Source: CAZAMP01 sp964486455
GTDB lineage: Bacteria > Eisenbacteria > RBG-16-71-46 > CAZAMP01
Reading direction: 5' to 3'
Length of the DNA stretch: 64,000 nt
NCBI GenBank assembly: GCA_964486455.1
Contig: CAZAMP010000004.1
Coordinates: forward strand, 62,001 to 126,000
The position numbers and the translations under genes are program-made. Of the stretch, positions 44,470 to 52,365 are shown piece after piece. A model generated the notes under the pieces. That model was not told the DNA's origin. It saw only the letters and a list, made by a program, of their open reading frames with translations, and made no database searches. Every line of letters starts with the position of its first letter. Positions within the stretch are counted from its first letter, which is position 1.

Positions 44470-46241
44470 TTCTCCTCCAACTCAACAGGCAGGGTCTGAC
44501 AACCCAGAACGTGCTCATCCAACTCGAGCGCAGCCGACGCGACCTTGATGCCATCGGCAATGGATCTACCTCCGGCAACGCGAGCGCCGGCGAGCGCGCT
44601 CGCCACGGATGGAGGAAGATCCCCGAGCTCCTCCCCCTTCAGAACCAACGATGCCCCTTCGACGTAGAGTCGCGCCTCGATGATGTTGTGGGACGGAAAA
44701 TCCTTCAACCGCTCGATGAAGCGTGTGTAGTCGCGCGGAATGTACTTCGTGGGGGCCCGCTCGCGATCCCACTCGGACATCGACACCGCGTCGCAGACTT
44801 TCAGGTACGCGGCGCCGGTCGGAGTGCCGGCGGGGATCTTCAGCTCGAGCAGCTCGGTCCGCAGGTCGTCTCGGTACGGTCGCAGCGTCACCTTGACGTG
44901 CATGACGTCGCCTGGGTGAAGCGGGCCGTCCAGGAGCTCGATCCGATCGATCGAAGAGATCCGCACACCGTCATCCACCTGAGCCCTGATCTCGACACGC
45001 TCTACCCCGGGAACAACGTGCGGATTGTTGAAGATCGCGCTCACGGGCGCCGAGACCTGCCCGGCGAGAACCATCGGCGCGTTCATGGTGGCGATCAGGT
45101 CGCGGTGCTCGATCGTCGTTCCGGTATCGAGATGCACGCGCACATCCGTCCGAATCGTGTTGAGGCCCCCGCGCGTCAGCCAGCTGAGAATGGAATTCAG
45201 CGTGACCGATTCGAGAAGCCCCGGCGTCAGAAGGTGGTCGCGGGCCAGCTCATAGTTGAACCGCGTTTCGCCATCCGGGCTCGTGAGCACCAGCTCGACC
45301 GGGAGCATCGATGGAGGATCACCGATCTTCCCGGCCACGCCCGGCCAACGGTCCGCGTAGAAGAAGCCGATCGGCTCGTCGGCGCTGGTGAATCGAAATG
45401 ACTGATACATGCTCGGGAGCACGCCGCTGACCCGACCGCGTGACAACGGAAGCCGTTGACTCGACGTATGGAAGACCGGATGTCCGAACGCCACGAGCCG
45501 GTCTCCCTCCACGTAGGTGACCGTGCCGTAGACCGCGATCGACGCGTCTCCTCTGACGAGCGGCATCGCAATCGGGTCGCCGCCCTTGATCTCGCCTGTC
45601 GGGGCCCTTCCACTGCGCGGCTCCCCCCCACCCTGAATGACGTCCAGCCCCAGTGGGGTGAAGCGTTCCGCAATTTGCGCGACGGCCTCGTCCGCGAACC
45701 CGCAAACCAGGAGAGGAACGCGGATGCGTTGCAACCGGGACGGCTCGAAGCCATCCATTCGAAGCGCGGCGGACACCTGCTCATTCGGCATGGGTGCTCG
45801 GGCATGGGGAACGACGGAAACGTCCTCGGGAGGCTCCGGAAGCGCTAGGACGTCCAGCATCTCACCAATCGGCGTGATACCGGCGATCGGCCGCTTGGAG
45901 AACGACCAGCCGTAGGCGACGGCCCCGACGAGACGCCCGTCGATGTACACGGGACTCCCACTCATGCCGGCGATGATCCCCGCCTCCTCGACAACGGGCC
46001 CGATGAGACGGGCCAGAATCAGGTTTCGGTGCGGTCCGCTCTTCTCCAGAACGTCGATGACCTCGACTTCAAAGCGCTCAACACCCCCGGTCGAAAACGC
46101 AGAGAATCCTTCCCCCGTCATGCCGGGACGGATTTCCTCGACCGGCATGAAACGAGAGGCATCCATCGGCTCGGCCGAAACGACGGCGGCCAGTGCGATG
46201 GCGCTCAGCGATAGGATGAGGACCGGGGTCCCTGGACGCAT
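44466..46241 (-). CDS. SpoIVB-type (S55 family) peptidase-domain protein
   Basis: 591 residues from the ATG at 46241 (AAGGAG 7 bases upstream; a GTG at 46247 is a poorer choice). Signal peptide about 1-22. The S55 domain covers about 28-260: EEIRPGMTGEGFSAFSTGG, then AGIIAGMSGSPVYIDGRLVG, where the Ser of SGSP is the expected nucleophile, and FSKRPIAGITPIGEML. SpoIVB is a sporulation signalling protease of Firmicutes; S55 homologues also occur in other phyla with unknown roles. The C-terminal half is of unknown function. Co-translation with the propeller gene suggests processing or display of that protein. Confidence 0.82.
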   Translation of the reverse strand: MRPGTPVLILSLSAIALAAVVSAEPMDASRFMPVEEIRPGMTGEGFSAFSTGGVERFEVEVIDVLEKSGPHRNLILARLIGPVVEEAGIIAGMSGSPVYIDGRLVGAVAYGWSFSKRPIAGITPIGEMLDVLALPEPPEDVSVVPHARAPMPNEQVSAALRMDGFEPSRLQRIRVPLLVCGFADEAVAQIAERFTPLGLDVIQGGGEPRSGRAPTGEIKGGDPIAMPLVRGDASIAVYGTVTYVEGDRLVAFGHPVFHTSSQRLPLSRGRVSGVLPSMYQSFRFTSADEPIGFFYADRWPGVAGKIGDPPSMLPVELVLTSPDGETRFNYELARDHLLTPGLLESVTLNSILSWLTRGGLNTIRTDVRVHLDTGTTIEHRDLIATMNAPMVLAGQVSAPVSAIFNNPHVVPGVERVEIRAQVDDGVRISSIDRIELLDGPLHPGDVMHVKVTLRPYRDDLRTELLELKIPAGTPTGAAYLKVCDAVSMSEWDRERAPTKYIPRDYTRFIERLKDFPSHNIIEARLYVEGASLVLKGEELGDLPPSVASALAGARVAGGRSIADGIKVASAALELDEHVLGCQTLPVELEEK

Positions 46242-46327
46242 GAACACACTCCTTGCTGAGTTCGTCTATGGATCGAGGTTGACCGAGGAGCGGTCGAGAT
46301 GAGCCGCCGTCGGCTCGGGTGATGCGG

Positions 46328-46356
46328 TTTCCTTCTCCTCTCGTCCCCCGTATAAT
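46328..46356 (+). promoter_or_regulatory. Weak candidate promoter before the 46415 glycosyltransferase
   Basis: A perfect TATAAT (46351-46356) lies about 58 bases before the ATG. The hexamer 17 bases upstream is TTTCCT (46328-46333), matching only the first two positions of a -35, so this call is tentative. Confidence 0.3.
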
Positions 46357-46414
46357 CGGTCGATTGGAATGACTCCTTCAGGAGCCCCTACTAAACCTTT
46401 GGCGTGGTGGAACC

Positions 46415-47299
46415 ATGAAAGTATCAGGTTTCTCTTTCTGTCGTAACGCCGTAAGCCTTTACTATCCGGTCGCCGAGGCCATCCGGTCGGCGCTACCGAT
46501 CGTCGATGAGTTCATCATCGCCGTTGGCCGGTCGGATGACAACACCGTTGAGGCCATACGCGAAATCGGTGATCCGAAAGTACGGATCATCGAAACCGAA
46601 TGGGACCCCTCCCAGTTTGTTCACGGCGCGATCAACGCCGTACAGACGAACGTCGCCCTCGACGCCTGCTCGGGTGACTGGTGTATATACCTCCAAGCCG
46701 ACGAGGTTCTCCACGAAGATGATCATCCGACGATTCTGGACGCCATGCGCCGCCAGCTTGATCGGCCGGAAGTAGAAGGGCTCCTCTTCGACTATCTACA
46801 CTTCTGGGGGACGTACGACACCTACCAGAAAGCCAGGAACTGGTATCGACACGAGGTTCGGGTCGTTCGGGGCGGCTCGGGAATCCAGTCGTGGAAGAGC
46901 GCGCAAGGCTTCAGACGAGACGGCGGTAAGCTGCGCGTTGTCCGTTCGGGGGCGCGGGTTTTCCACTATGGATGGGTTCGCCCTCCCCGGATCATGCGAA
47001 AGAAATCCAAGGCACTCGACACCCTACACCATGGAAAGAAATGGGCGGACGAACGCTATCCCGACCCGGAAGCTCCCTTCGACTATGGCCCGCTCGATCA
47101 TCTCGCCCACTTCACGGGCACCCATCCCGCCGTCATGGCGGAGCGCATCCGAAATCAGGACTGGGAGCTCCCCCCCCCCGGGCCCGCGGGGGATCGTCAC
47201 GAGCACAATCGCACCTGGACGCGTTGGCTAACGTGGCTGGAGCAGAACGTGCTGCACACCCGGATTGGTGAATACCGCAACTACGTGTTGCGGGGATAG
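46415..47299 (+). CDS. Family 2 glycosyltransferase
   Basis: 294 residues, soluble. VSGFSFCRNAVSLYYPVAEA replaces the usual first strand; then FIIAVGRSDDNTVEAIREIG, and WCIYLQADEVLHEDDH carries the DxD-like metal site (QADEV). W/Y-rich stretches (FWGTYDTYQKARNWYRHEVR) follow. It stands alone on the plus strand, away from the main polysaccharide operons, so it may act on lipopolysaccharide or a glycoprotein. The ATG has no strong ribosome-binding site. Confidence 0.85.
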   Translation: MKVSGFSFCRNAVSLYYPVAEAIRSALPIVDEFIIAVGRSDDNTVEAIREIGDPKVRIIETEWDPSQFVHGAINAVQTNVALDACSGDWCIYLQADEVLHEDDHPTILDAMRRQLDRPEVEGLLFDYLHFWGTYDTYQKARNWYRHEVRVVRGGSGIQSWKSAQGFRRDGGKLRVVRSGARVFHYGWVRPPRIMRKKSKALDTLHHGKKWADERYPDPEAPFDYGPLDHLAHFTGTHPAVMAERIRNQDWELPPPGPAGDRHEHNRTWTRWLTWLEQNVLHTRIGEYRNYVLRG

Positions 47300-47318
47300 C
47301 CGAGGGTGAAACCGTGAG

Positions 47319-47338
47319 GGGGCGGCCGTCTCCGCCCC
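47319..47338. terminator. Terminator-like hairpin between convergent genes
   Basis: GGGGCGG (47319-47325) and CCGCCCC (47332-47338) with a 6-base loop, 20 bases after the plus-strand glycosyltransferase stop and about 65 bases from the end of the convergent barrel gene. It has no U-tract on either side and may serve both transcripts. Confidence 0.5.
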
Positions 47339-47404
47339 GGTCGCCTAGCAAAGGCGGCCGGGACTCGAACCGATCCGCTCCCCCAGCTTCTGGAAGAGAC
47401 AGGT

Positions 47405-48403
47405 CTAGAAGAGATAGTACGTAAGGCCGACCTGCACTTGGACGCCGCCCATATCCAGATCGAACGTGGCCGACGGGTCATAGACCTCGAATGGCGCTCC
47501 CGGATACGAGCTGGGATCGTACTCGTAGAGCGGTGACAAGAAGCGATCGGCCGGGGACACCCAAGACCATTCCTGCGTCTCGTCATCCCTCTCCATACGC
47601 CCGTACATCCTCTGGACGTTTCCACCGGCCCATTGCCCCACTTCATCGAGAACTCCGTTGTAGTCGGGATCGCTCTGGTTCTCGATGCCGTCACCGTCGT
47701 CATCGCCCTCGGGGTTGAAGGCGTTCGGGTTGGACACGTGGACTTCGTGATCCATGTCCCCGAACTCCAGGAACTGATAGCTGACTCCCGCCAGCAGCGT
47801 GATCTTGTGCGACAAGAAGTAGTCGAGGTTGAGGCGCAGTTCGGCTCCGAGCGCGTCGCCCTTGAAGATTCGCTCCTCGAGGAATTCGCGATTCGTCCCG
47901 AGCTCCTCGTCCGACGCCGTGAGTTCGAATCCGGGTGAGTAGAGCGCCCCGACGCCGGCATAGAGATCCAGGTCATCGAGGCTCTCTTCCCAGGCGGCAA
48001 GCCACGGAACGCGGTACAACAGACCCCCGGAGACGGCCTTTCCTTGGATCGACGTCTTGATGACCCGGTTGAAGCTCTTGGACTGGCTTCCGAACAGAGT
48101 CGAGTACCCCGCGTACGCCGTGAATCTCTCCAGCGCTCCTATTCCGAGGCCGTTGAGATTCAGATGCGCATCGATGCGGAGTGAAAACGTGTTGTGGAAA
48201 TCGTCGACCGTGGTGAGCCCTTCCGATCGAAATAGGCTATTCCCATCCGCTATCGCCGAGTTGACGACACCGAGATCCGCGTAGGTCCATCCGGGTCGAA
48301 TCCAGAACCAAAAGCTTCCTTCAGGGTCCTCGGCAACCGCCGCACCGACGACCAGCGGCATTAGCAGCAACACCCCCAGAGCACGGCGCGCGTGCTTCTT
48401 CAT
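47405..48403 (-). CDS. Outer-membrane beta-barrel protein with a calcium-type loop
   Basis: 332 residues. Signal peptide about 1-24 (MKKHARRALGVLLLMPLVVG). The mature part alternates aromatic/hydrophobic and polar residues in strands (FSLRIDAHLNLNGL, LTAYAGYS-like segments, ITLLAGVSYQFLEFG) and ends in LTYYLF, the terminal Phe expected for Bam-inserted barrels. One loop contains DDDGDGIENQSDPD, a thrombospondin type-3-like calcium motif. The ATG overlaps the stop of the LOG-like gene (ATGA). The ligand is unknown. Confidence 0.82.
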   Translation of the reverse strand: MKKHARRALGVLLLMPLVVGAAVAEDPEGSFWFWIRPGWTYADLGVVNSAIADGNSLFRSEGLTTVDDFHNTFSLRIDAHLNLNGLGIGALERFTAYAGYSTLFGSQSKSFNRVIKTSIQGKAVSGGLLYRVPWLAAWEESLDDLDLYAGVGALYSPGFELTASDEELGTNREFLEERIFKGDALGAELRLNLDYFLSHKITLLAGVSYQFLEFGDMDHEVHVSNPNAFNPEGDDDGDGIENQSDPDYNGVLDEVGQWAGGNVQRMYGRMERDDETQEWSWVSPADRFLSPLYEYDPSSYPGAPFEVYDPSATFDLDMGGVQVQVGLTYYLF

Positions 48404-48882
48404 CCTTCCCTCCTGTTTGCCGACTGCCGGATCATCGAGACCGCGATGGCAACGGCCTCCGCCGGTTCGGATACTTGCCGGATCGGTGGTCCACGGCCTT
48501 CATCGAGTCGCCAGGAGCCAAGACCGATCACCGGGATGCCCAACTTGCGGGCCACGGCCACTTCCGATAGTGTGCCGTACCCGCCGCCAACGGCAATGAT
48601 TGCATCACAAGACCCGACGAGGATCACGTTCCTCGCCTGGCCCATCCCCGTCACGATTGGGTGTGTGATGAACGGGTTCGCGTCGAGGGCGGAACTGCCG
48701 GGCAGAATACCGATTGTCACGCCACCTTCGGCCCGCGCACCACGTGCGGCAGCCAGCATGACACCACCCAGCCCCCCACAATACAACGTGGCCCCGGACC
48801 GCGCTACTTCTCGCCCCACGGCCTCGGCTTCGCGTTCGAGCTCCGGGCCGGCCGTGCCGGCACCGACCACGCCGAGACGCAT
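48400..48882 (-). CDS. LOG-like Rossmann-fold protein (TIGR00725 family)
   Basis: 160 residues from the ATG at 48882 (GGGGAGAG about 6 bases upstream). LGVVGAGTAG, then GATLYCGGLGGVMLAAARGA and AIIAVGGGYGTLSEVAVA: the GG-x-GT-x-x-E type motif is shared with LOG/lysine decarboxylase-like nucleotide-binding proteins. Members are predicted nucleotide or cytokinin-type phosphoribohydrolases, but TIGR00725 proteins are uncharacterised. First gene of a two-gene operon with the barrel protein. Confidence 0.85.
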   Translation of the reverse strand: MRLGVVGAGTAGPELEREAEAVGREVARSGATLYCGGLGGVMLAAARGARAEGGVTIGILPGSSALDANPFITHPIVTGMGQARNVILVGSCDAIIAVGGGYGTLSEVAVARKLGIPVIGLGSWRLDEGRGPPIRQVSEPAEAVAIAVSMIRQSANRREG

Positions 48883-48944
48883 GGTCTCTCTCCCCGATGG
48901 CATCACAACCGTATCGGACCTTTCCCTATCGATCCGACGCAAGA

Positions 48945-48973
48945 ACTGTAATCCCTAACTGATGACCCGTCAA
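48945..48973 (-). promoter_or_regulatory. Promoter of the LOG-like/barrel operon
   Basis: Minus strand: TTGACG (48973-48968), 17 bases, TACAGT (48950-48945). Predicted start near 48938, about 55 bases before the ATG at 48882. Confidence 0.65.
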
Positions 48974-49011
48974 GCAACTGAGGGCTCGCCGGGAACGGTA
49001 AGGCAGGAACG

Positions 49012-49057
49012 AAAACGCCCCGGCGATCGGTGCCGATCCGCATCCGTCCGCCGGGGC
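49012..49057 (-). terminator. Intrinsic terminator of the metallopeptidase gene
   Basis: On the minus strand GCCCCGGCG (49057-49049) pairs with CGCCGGGGC (49025-49017), nine perfect pairs, followed by GTTTTCGTT. An inner hairpin GATCGG/CCGATC (49025-49038) sits in the loop. It lies about 20 bases after the stop at 49076 and is the one terminator here with a clear T-run. Confidence 0.8.
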
Positions 49058-49075
49058 ATATCCTGCAATCCGCAG

Positions 49076-52033
49076 CTAGCGAAGAAGCGTCATCTGCGCC
49101 GTCTTCGTAAAGCCCGGAAGCGTCAGTCGATAGAAGTAGGCGCCCGAAGCCACGGCGTTTCCGGTCGAGTCCAGACCGTCCCACGCGATGGCGTGGTGAC
49201 CCGCCCGCTGCACCGTGTCGACCAGACCGCGGATCTTGCGGCCCGAGATGTCGTAGATCTCCAGACGCACCGAACCGGTTTCAGTCAGGCCGTAATGGAT
49301 CGTCGTCCGCGGATTGAACGGGTTCGGACTGGCGCCGGCCAGATAGGCCGCCGCAGGGATCCCCGCCCCCGCCGGCTCGACGGAGACCGGGCCCTGGCCG
49401 AGGTCCGCGATGATGGAGAGATCATCCACACCGGCCTCGACGATGGCGTTGGTACCGTAGTCGCTCGCTTCGAACATGACCTGCAGCGACTCCGGTTCCG
49501 GGAAATGGGTGAAGAGATCGACCTCAACCACCAGCCACGAACGGTCGCTCGCGGTGGTGTTCTCGATCTCGACCCACGTATCCCCCGCATCATTGGATAT
49601 GGATACGACCCAGGGATCTTCGCCGCCGTTGTTCCCCGTGTCGGTCGAGTACCAGCGGCGGTACTTGAGCGTCGCGATCGTCGCGGAACCGGTCACATCA
49701 TAGACGGGACTGAAGAGCGTCGTCTTTCCACCGTCGATGTCGCTCTCACCCTGCCAGCCACCTTCATCACCGTCGTGTTGATCGGTGATGAAGCAGTGCG
49801 TGCCGGGAAACGGCGTGCTGTCGTCGGACGGCGCGGCGGCCGTGCCGGTGGGATCAACCCGCTCCCAAACACCGCGGACCGCGTCGTCGTCATCCGCACC
49901 AATGACCCAACCACTCTCCGCCTCCAGCGCATCGTAGTAGGTGACGATCTGGAAGTCCCAGAGGTTTGCCGGTGCCCCTTCCGGGCCGGTTCCTCCGTAT
50001 CCGAGGTCATCTTCGCCCTCGAGGTAGTACTCAATATACTCTCCGAGTGACTGCTCCGGGATGTTTGCCGTGAACTCGTCCGGGTCCCCCGTGGGGGTCA
50101 TCGGCACGTCCATCCATCCGCCACCGTTGACACGCCAATGCATGACGACGGAACCGGGAATGACATTGCCTTCCGTCGACCACGCTGTTGCGGTCACTTC
50201 ATAGGCATCGCGCGTGGGGGTCTGCTCCCAGAGCTCACTGTGCGAGAAATGCACGCCCGGGGTCAGCGGCAGGCAGTCGAATCCATGGTGATCGGCCGCG
50301 TCGCAGAGATCCATGTAGTGCGCGGTTCCGTTGGTGAGGTCGCCGTCGTCGTCATCCGCGACGAACGTCCAGTAGACCTGGTCCGGCTGAGTCATGGGCT
50401 TGCCCATCTTGCGACCGAACTGCCATATCTCGGCGATGAGCGGTTCCGCCACGGCCTCGCCGAGCGACGCGATCAGGTTCTCCCGCGAGTCCCAGATGAA
50501 GCCCGCGATGATCTGCCCGTCATGATGGCCCGAGCCGTTGAGATCTTCGGGATAGCGGAGGTTGTTGTCTGAGTTGCGAATTCCGTAGGCGCAGTGGCTC
50601 GCATAGAACCCATAGCCAATGATCGAGTACTTCGTGATGAGATTGGCGATGATGTCAGAGTTCCCTTCGTGAAGATCGCTCGGCGGACCGCTTCCCCCCC
50701 ACGTCCAATCCACGCAGCCGTGTCCGTACTCGTGGTAGACAACGTCACCGATGCGGGCGGTGTTCGCGTAGCTTCCCCCCGCCAGGCAGAAGTTGATGCT
50801 CGTACCGGAGTACCAGGCGTTCCCGGGGCAATAGCCGTCGCTGCGGTTGACGTTGACGTCCATCTGGTTATTCGGCCATCCGCCGTAGTCAAGATCCGGA
50901 TCGACCGTCGTGATGAAGTCGTGTACGCGGTTCGTGAAATAGAAGGCGTCCCGCTCGGCAATGTCGCAGTTCACATCCAACCACGTGTGCGTCTTGTGGA
51001 CGCCCGGTGTGATCGTGTCGCTGACATAGGCATCCGGGCCGTTGAAGTTGTACACGTCCGCCCAGGGGCCCTTCAGCTCATAGATGATCTCGTGATCATC
51101 GGTCCCCTCGTACGGAAGGGTGAACGTTCCGTCAACGCCCGTGACGGCGGAACCGACGTCGGTGATGACGACGTCGTGGTCCATCAGGTCCCGCATGCTC
51201 ACGCCGTCACACCAGCTTTGGTCCTCGATTTCGGCGTCCACGTTCCCGCTGAAGTCGACGGCGAAGAGTCGATCGAGACGCCAAAGAACGTCACCGGTCG
51301 ATGCGTCGACGTAGCTCTCCCAGCGGGCCGGTACCGAGTCGTGGTAGTGCATGACACGGTGGGCGGCGCGGTAAACGTTCCCGCTCTGCCGGTGCTCAGG
51401 CAGAATGACGGTCTCGAGTTCCTGCTGCGTCGCGCTCTCGCTCGAGAGGCCGACGGCGCTGACCGCACGCTCGAACCCCGCCGACGCGCTCAACGCGGGT
51501 CGGCTATCGAGGCTGATGTCAGGATAGATATCGCTGCCGAAGAAGAAGACGCGACCGCTGTCCGTCAAGACGACGTCCGCGCGTCCACCCACGACCCGCA
51601 TCCCGTCGTGGTATTGGGCGAAGTTGACGGCCCACTTGTTTCGATGCTTCACGACGTCATAAACGCGGAGTTCAGCGCCGGAGGAGCGCGTGAAGTCCGC
51701 ATAACGATCGATGAACGTTCTGGCCGCATCCACAGCGGCGAGCTCGTCGAGAACGGGTTCGGTCACGACCTGGACGCCGCTACCGTAGACCAGGTGAGGC
51801 GTGCCGGTGGCGTGATTCCATTCCGTGACGCCCCAGCGCCCATCGGTCTGCTGCGTGAAGGCCTCGAGAGAGCGCTCGGCGTCGCGTAATACACGCCATC
51901 CGAGTACCACGGACTCGCCGGGCCGCTCGATCTCGAGCTCCGACTCGTGGGAATGAATGGCCAGCACACCTGCCGGCACGAGAACGGCCAGGATGACCGC
52001 CGCAAAAGTGGCCGTCAGCAGTGGTCTCATCAT
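49076..52033 (-). CDS. Secreted zinc metallopeptidase (M4/M36-like) with FTP-like prodomain and sorting tail
   Basis: 985 residues from the ATG at 52033 (AAGGAG 6 bases upstream). Signal peptide about 1-25. The pro-region (about 40-260) resembles fungalysin/thermolysin propeptides (VVGGRADVVLTDSGRVFF). The catalytic site is HEYGH at 434-438, with E456 in LHEGNSD as third zinc ligand. Beta-sandwich segments (about 640-890) and a FlgD-type tail (ASPNPFNPRTTIHYG, LEIYDISGRKIRGL, SGAYFYRLTLPG) follow. It should be exported, activated by propeptide removal and anchored or released through the tail. It has its own promoter, leader and terminator. Confidence 0.88.
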   Translation of the reverse strand: MMRPLLTATFAAVILAVLVPAGVLAIHSHESELEIERPGESVVLGWRVLRDAERSLEAFTQQTDGRWGVTEWNHATGTPHLVYGSGVQVVTEPVLDELAAVDAARTFIDRYADFTRSSGAELRVYDVVKHRNKWAVNFAQYHDGMRVVGGRADVVLTDSGRVFFFGSDIYPDISLDSRPALSASAGFERAVSAVGLSSESATQQELETVILPEHRQSGNVYRAAHRVMHYHDSVPARWESYVDASTGDVLWRLDRLFAVDFSGNVDAEIEDQSWCDGVSMRDLMDHDVVITDVGSAVTGVDGTFTLPYEGTDDHEIIYELKGPWADVYNFNGPDAYVSDTITPGVHKTHTWLDVNCDIAERDAFYFTNRVHDFITTVDPDLDYGGWPNNQMDVNVNRSDGYCPGNAWYSGTSINFCLAGGSYANTARIGDVVYHEYGHGCVDWTWGGSGPPSDLHEGNSDIIANLITKYSIIGYGFYASHCAYGIRNSDNNLRYPEDLNGSGHHDGQIIAGFIWDSRENLIASLGEAVAEPLIAEIWQFGRKMGKPMTQPDQVYWTFVADDDDGDLTNGTAHYMDLCDAADHHGFDCLPLTPGVHFSHSELWEQTPTRDAYEVTATAWSTEGNVIPGSVVMHWRVNGGGWMDVPMTPTGDPDEFTANIPEQSLGEYIEYYLEGEDDLGYGGTGPEGAPANLWDFQIVTYYDALEAESGWVIGADDDDAVRGVWERVDPTGTAAAPSDDSTPFPGTHCFITDQHDGDEGGWQGESDIDGGKTTLFSPVYDVTGSATIATLKYRRWYSTDTGNNGGEDPWVVSISNDAGDTWVEIENTTASDRSWLVVEVDLFTHFPEPESLQVMFEASDYGTNAIVEAGVDDLSIIADLGQGPVSVEPAGAGIPAAAYLAGASPNPFNPRTTIHYGLTETGSVRLEIYDISGRKIRGLVDTVQRAGHHAIAWDGLDSTGNAVASGAYFYRLTLPGFTKTAQMTLLR

Positions 52034-52047
52034 CGTGATCTCCTTGT

Positions 52048-52085
52048 TGCTCCAGAATTGGAGCAGGGTCCAACAACGCGGACCC
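52048..52085 (-). promoter_or_regulatory. Tandem hairpins just upstream of the metallopeptidase ribosome-binding site
   Basis: Two adjacent inverted repeats in the leader: GGGTCC/GGACCC (arms 52066-52071 and 52080-52085, 8-base loop) and TGCTCCA/TGGAGCA (arms 52048-52054 and 52059-52065, 4-base loop). The second ends only about 3 bases before the AAGGAG site. Further hairpins (arms 52050-52054 type, near 52150-52170) lie higher in the leader. The position suggests control of translation or mRNA stability; no known riboswitch class was recognised. Confidence 0.55.
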
Positions 52086-52208
52086 ATGCCGAGGACGCTT
52101 GCGTCGCGCACGTCACGGCGCGGCACGGCTCTGGGTGGGGGATCGGACACCCAAAAGGTAGGATCTTGGGGTGCCTGCGCACAGACCCGGGCAAGCAGTA
52201 TCAGTACT

Positions 52209-52237
52209 AGGATAGCAGCGGTCTGCTCTAACGTCAA
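52209..52237 (-). promoter_or_regulatory. Promoter of the metallopeptidase gene
   Basis: Minus strand: TTGACG (52237-52232), 17 bases, TATCCT (52214-52209). Predicted start near 52202 gives a leader of about 170 bases. An open frame runs through the promoter, but the promoter, hairpins and ribosome-binding site favour the downstream start. Confidence 0.65.
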
Positions 52238-52312
52238 TATGACAGGGTGTTTGAGGGGGTATCTGGCGAGCGCCGTTCGGCCGAATTGGAACCGATGGCT
52301 GAGAAGAGCCTA

Positions 52313-52339
52313 CCGACGGCGCGGAGACCGCGCCGCCGA
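52313..52339 (-). terminator. Terminator-like hairpin after the TPR gene
   Basis: Seven perfect pairs (GGCGCGG 52318-52324 with CCGCGCC 52328-52334, 3-base loop), extended by about five more pairs including two G-U wobbles. It lies 27 bases past the TPR stop at 52366. There is no U-tract. The rest of 52238-52365 shows nothing else. Confidence 0.55.
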
Positions 52340-52365
52340 GAACCTAAACTAGTGTGTGGGGCTTT

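Noticed and set aside
47350..47375. tRNA-like T-arm string (GGTTCGAGTCC on the minus strand)
   Set aside because: The flanking bases do not form a T-stem, and no D or anticodon arm or acceptor stem could be folded around it.
50594..51889. Plus-strand frame of 431 codons opposite the metallopeptidase
   Set aside because: Antisense shadow; the minus strand has signal peptide, HEYGH site and sorting tail.
52034..52237. Upstream extension of the metallopeptidase frame to 52237
   Set aside because: The extension would start within the promoter and read through the leader hairpins; a good ribosome-binding site and signal peptide begin at 52033.
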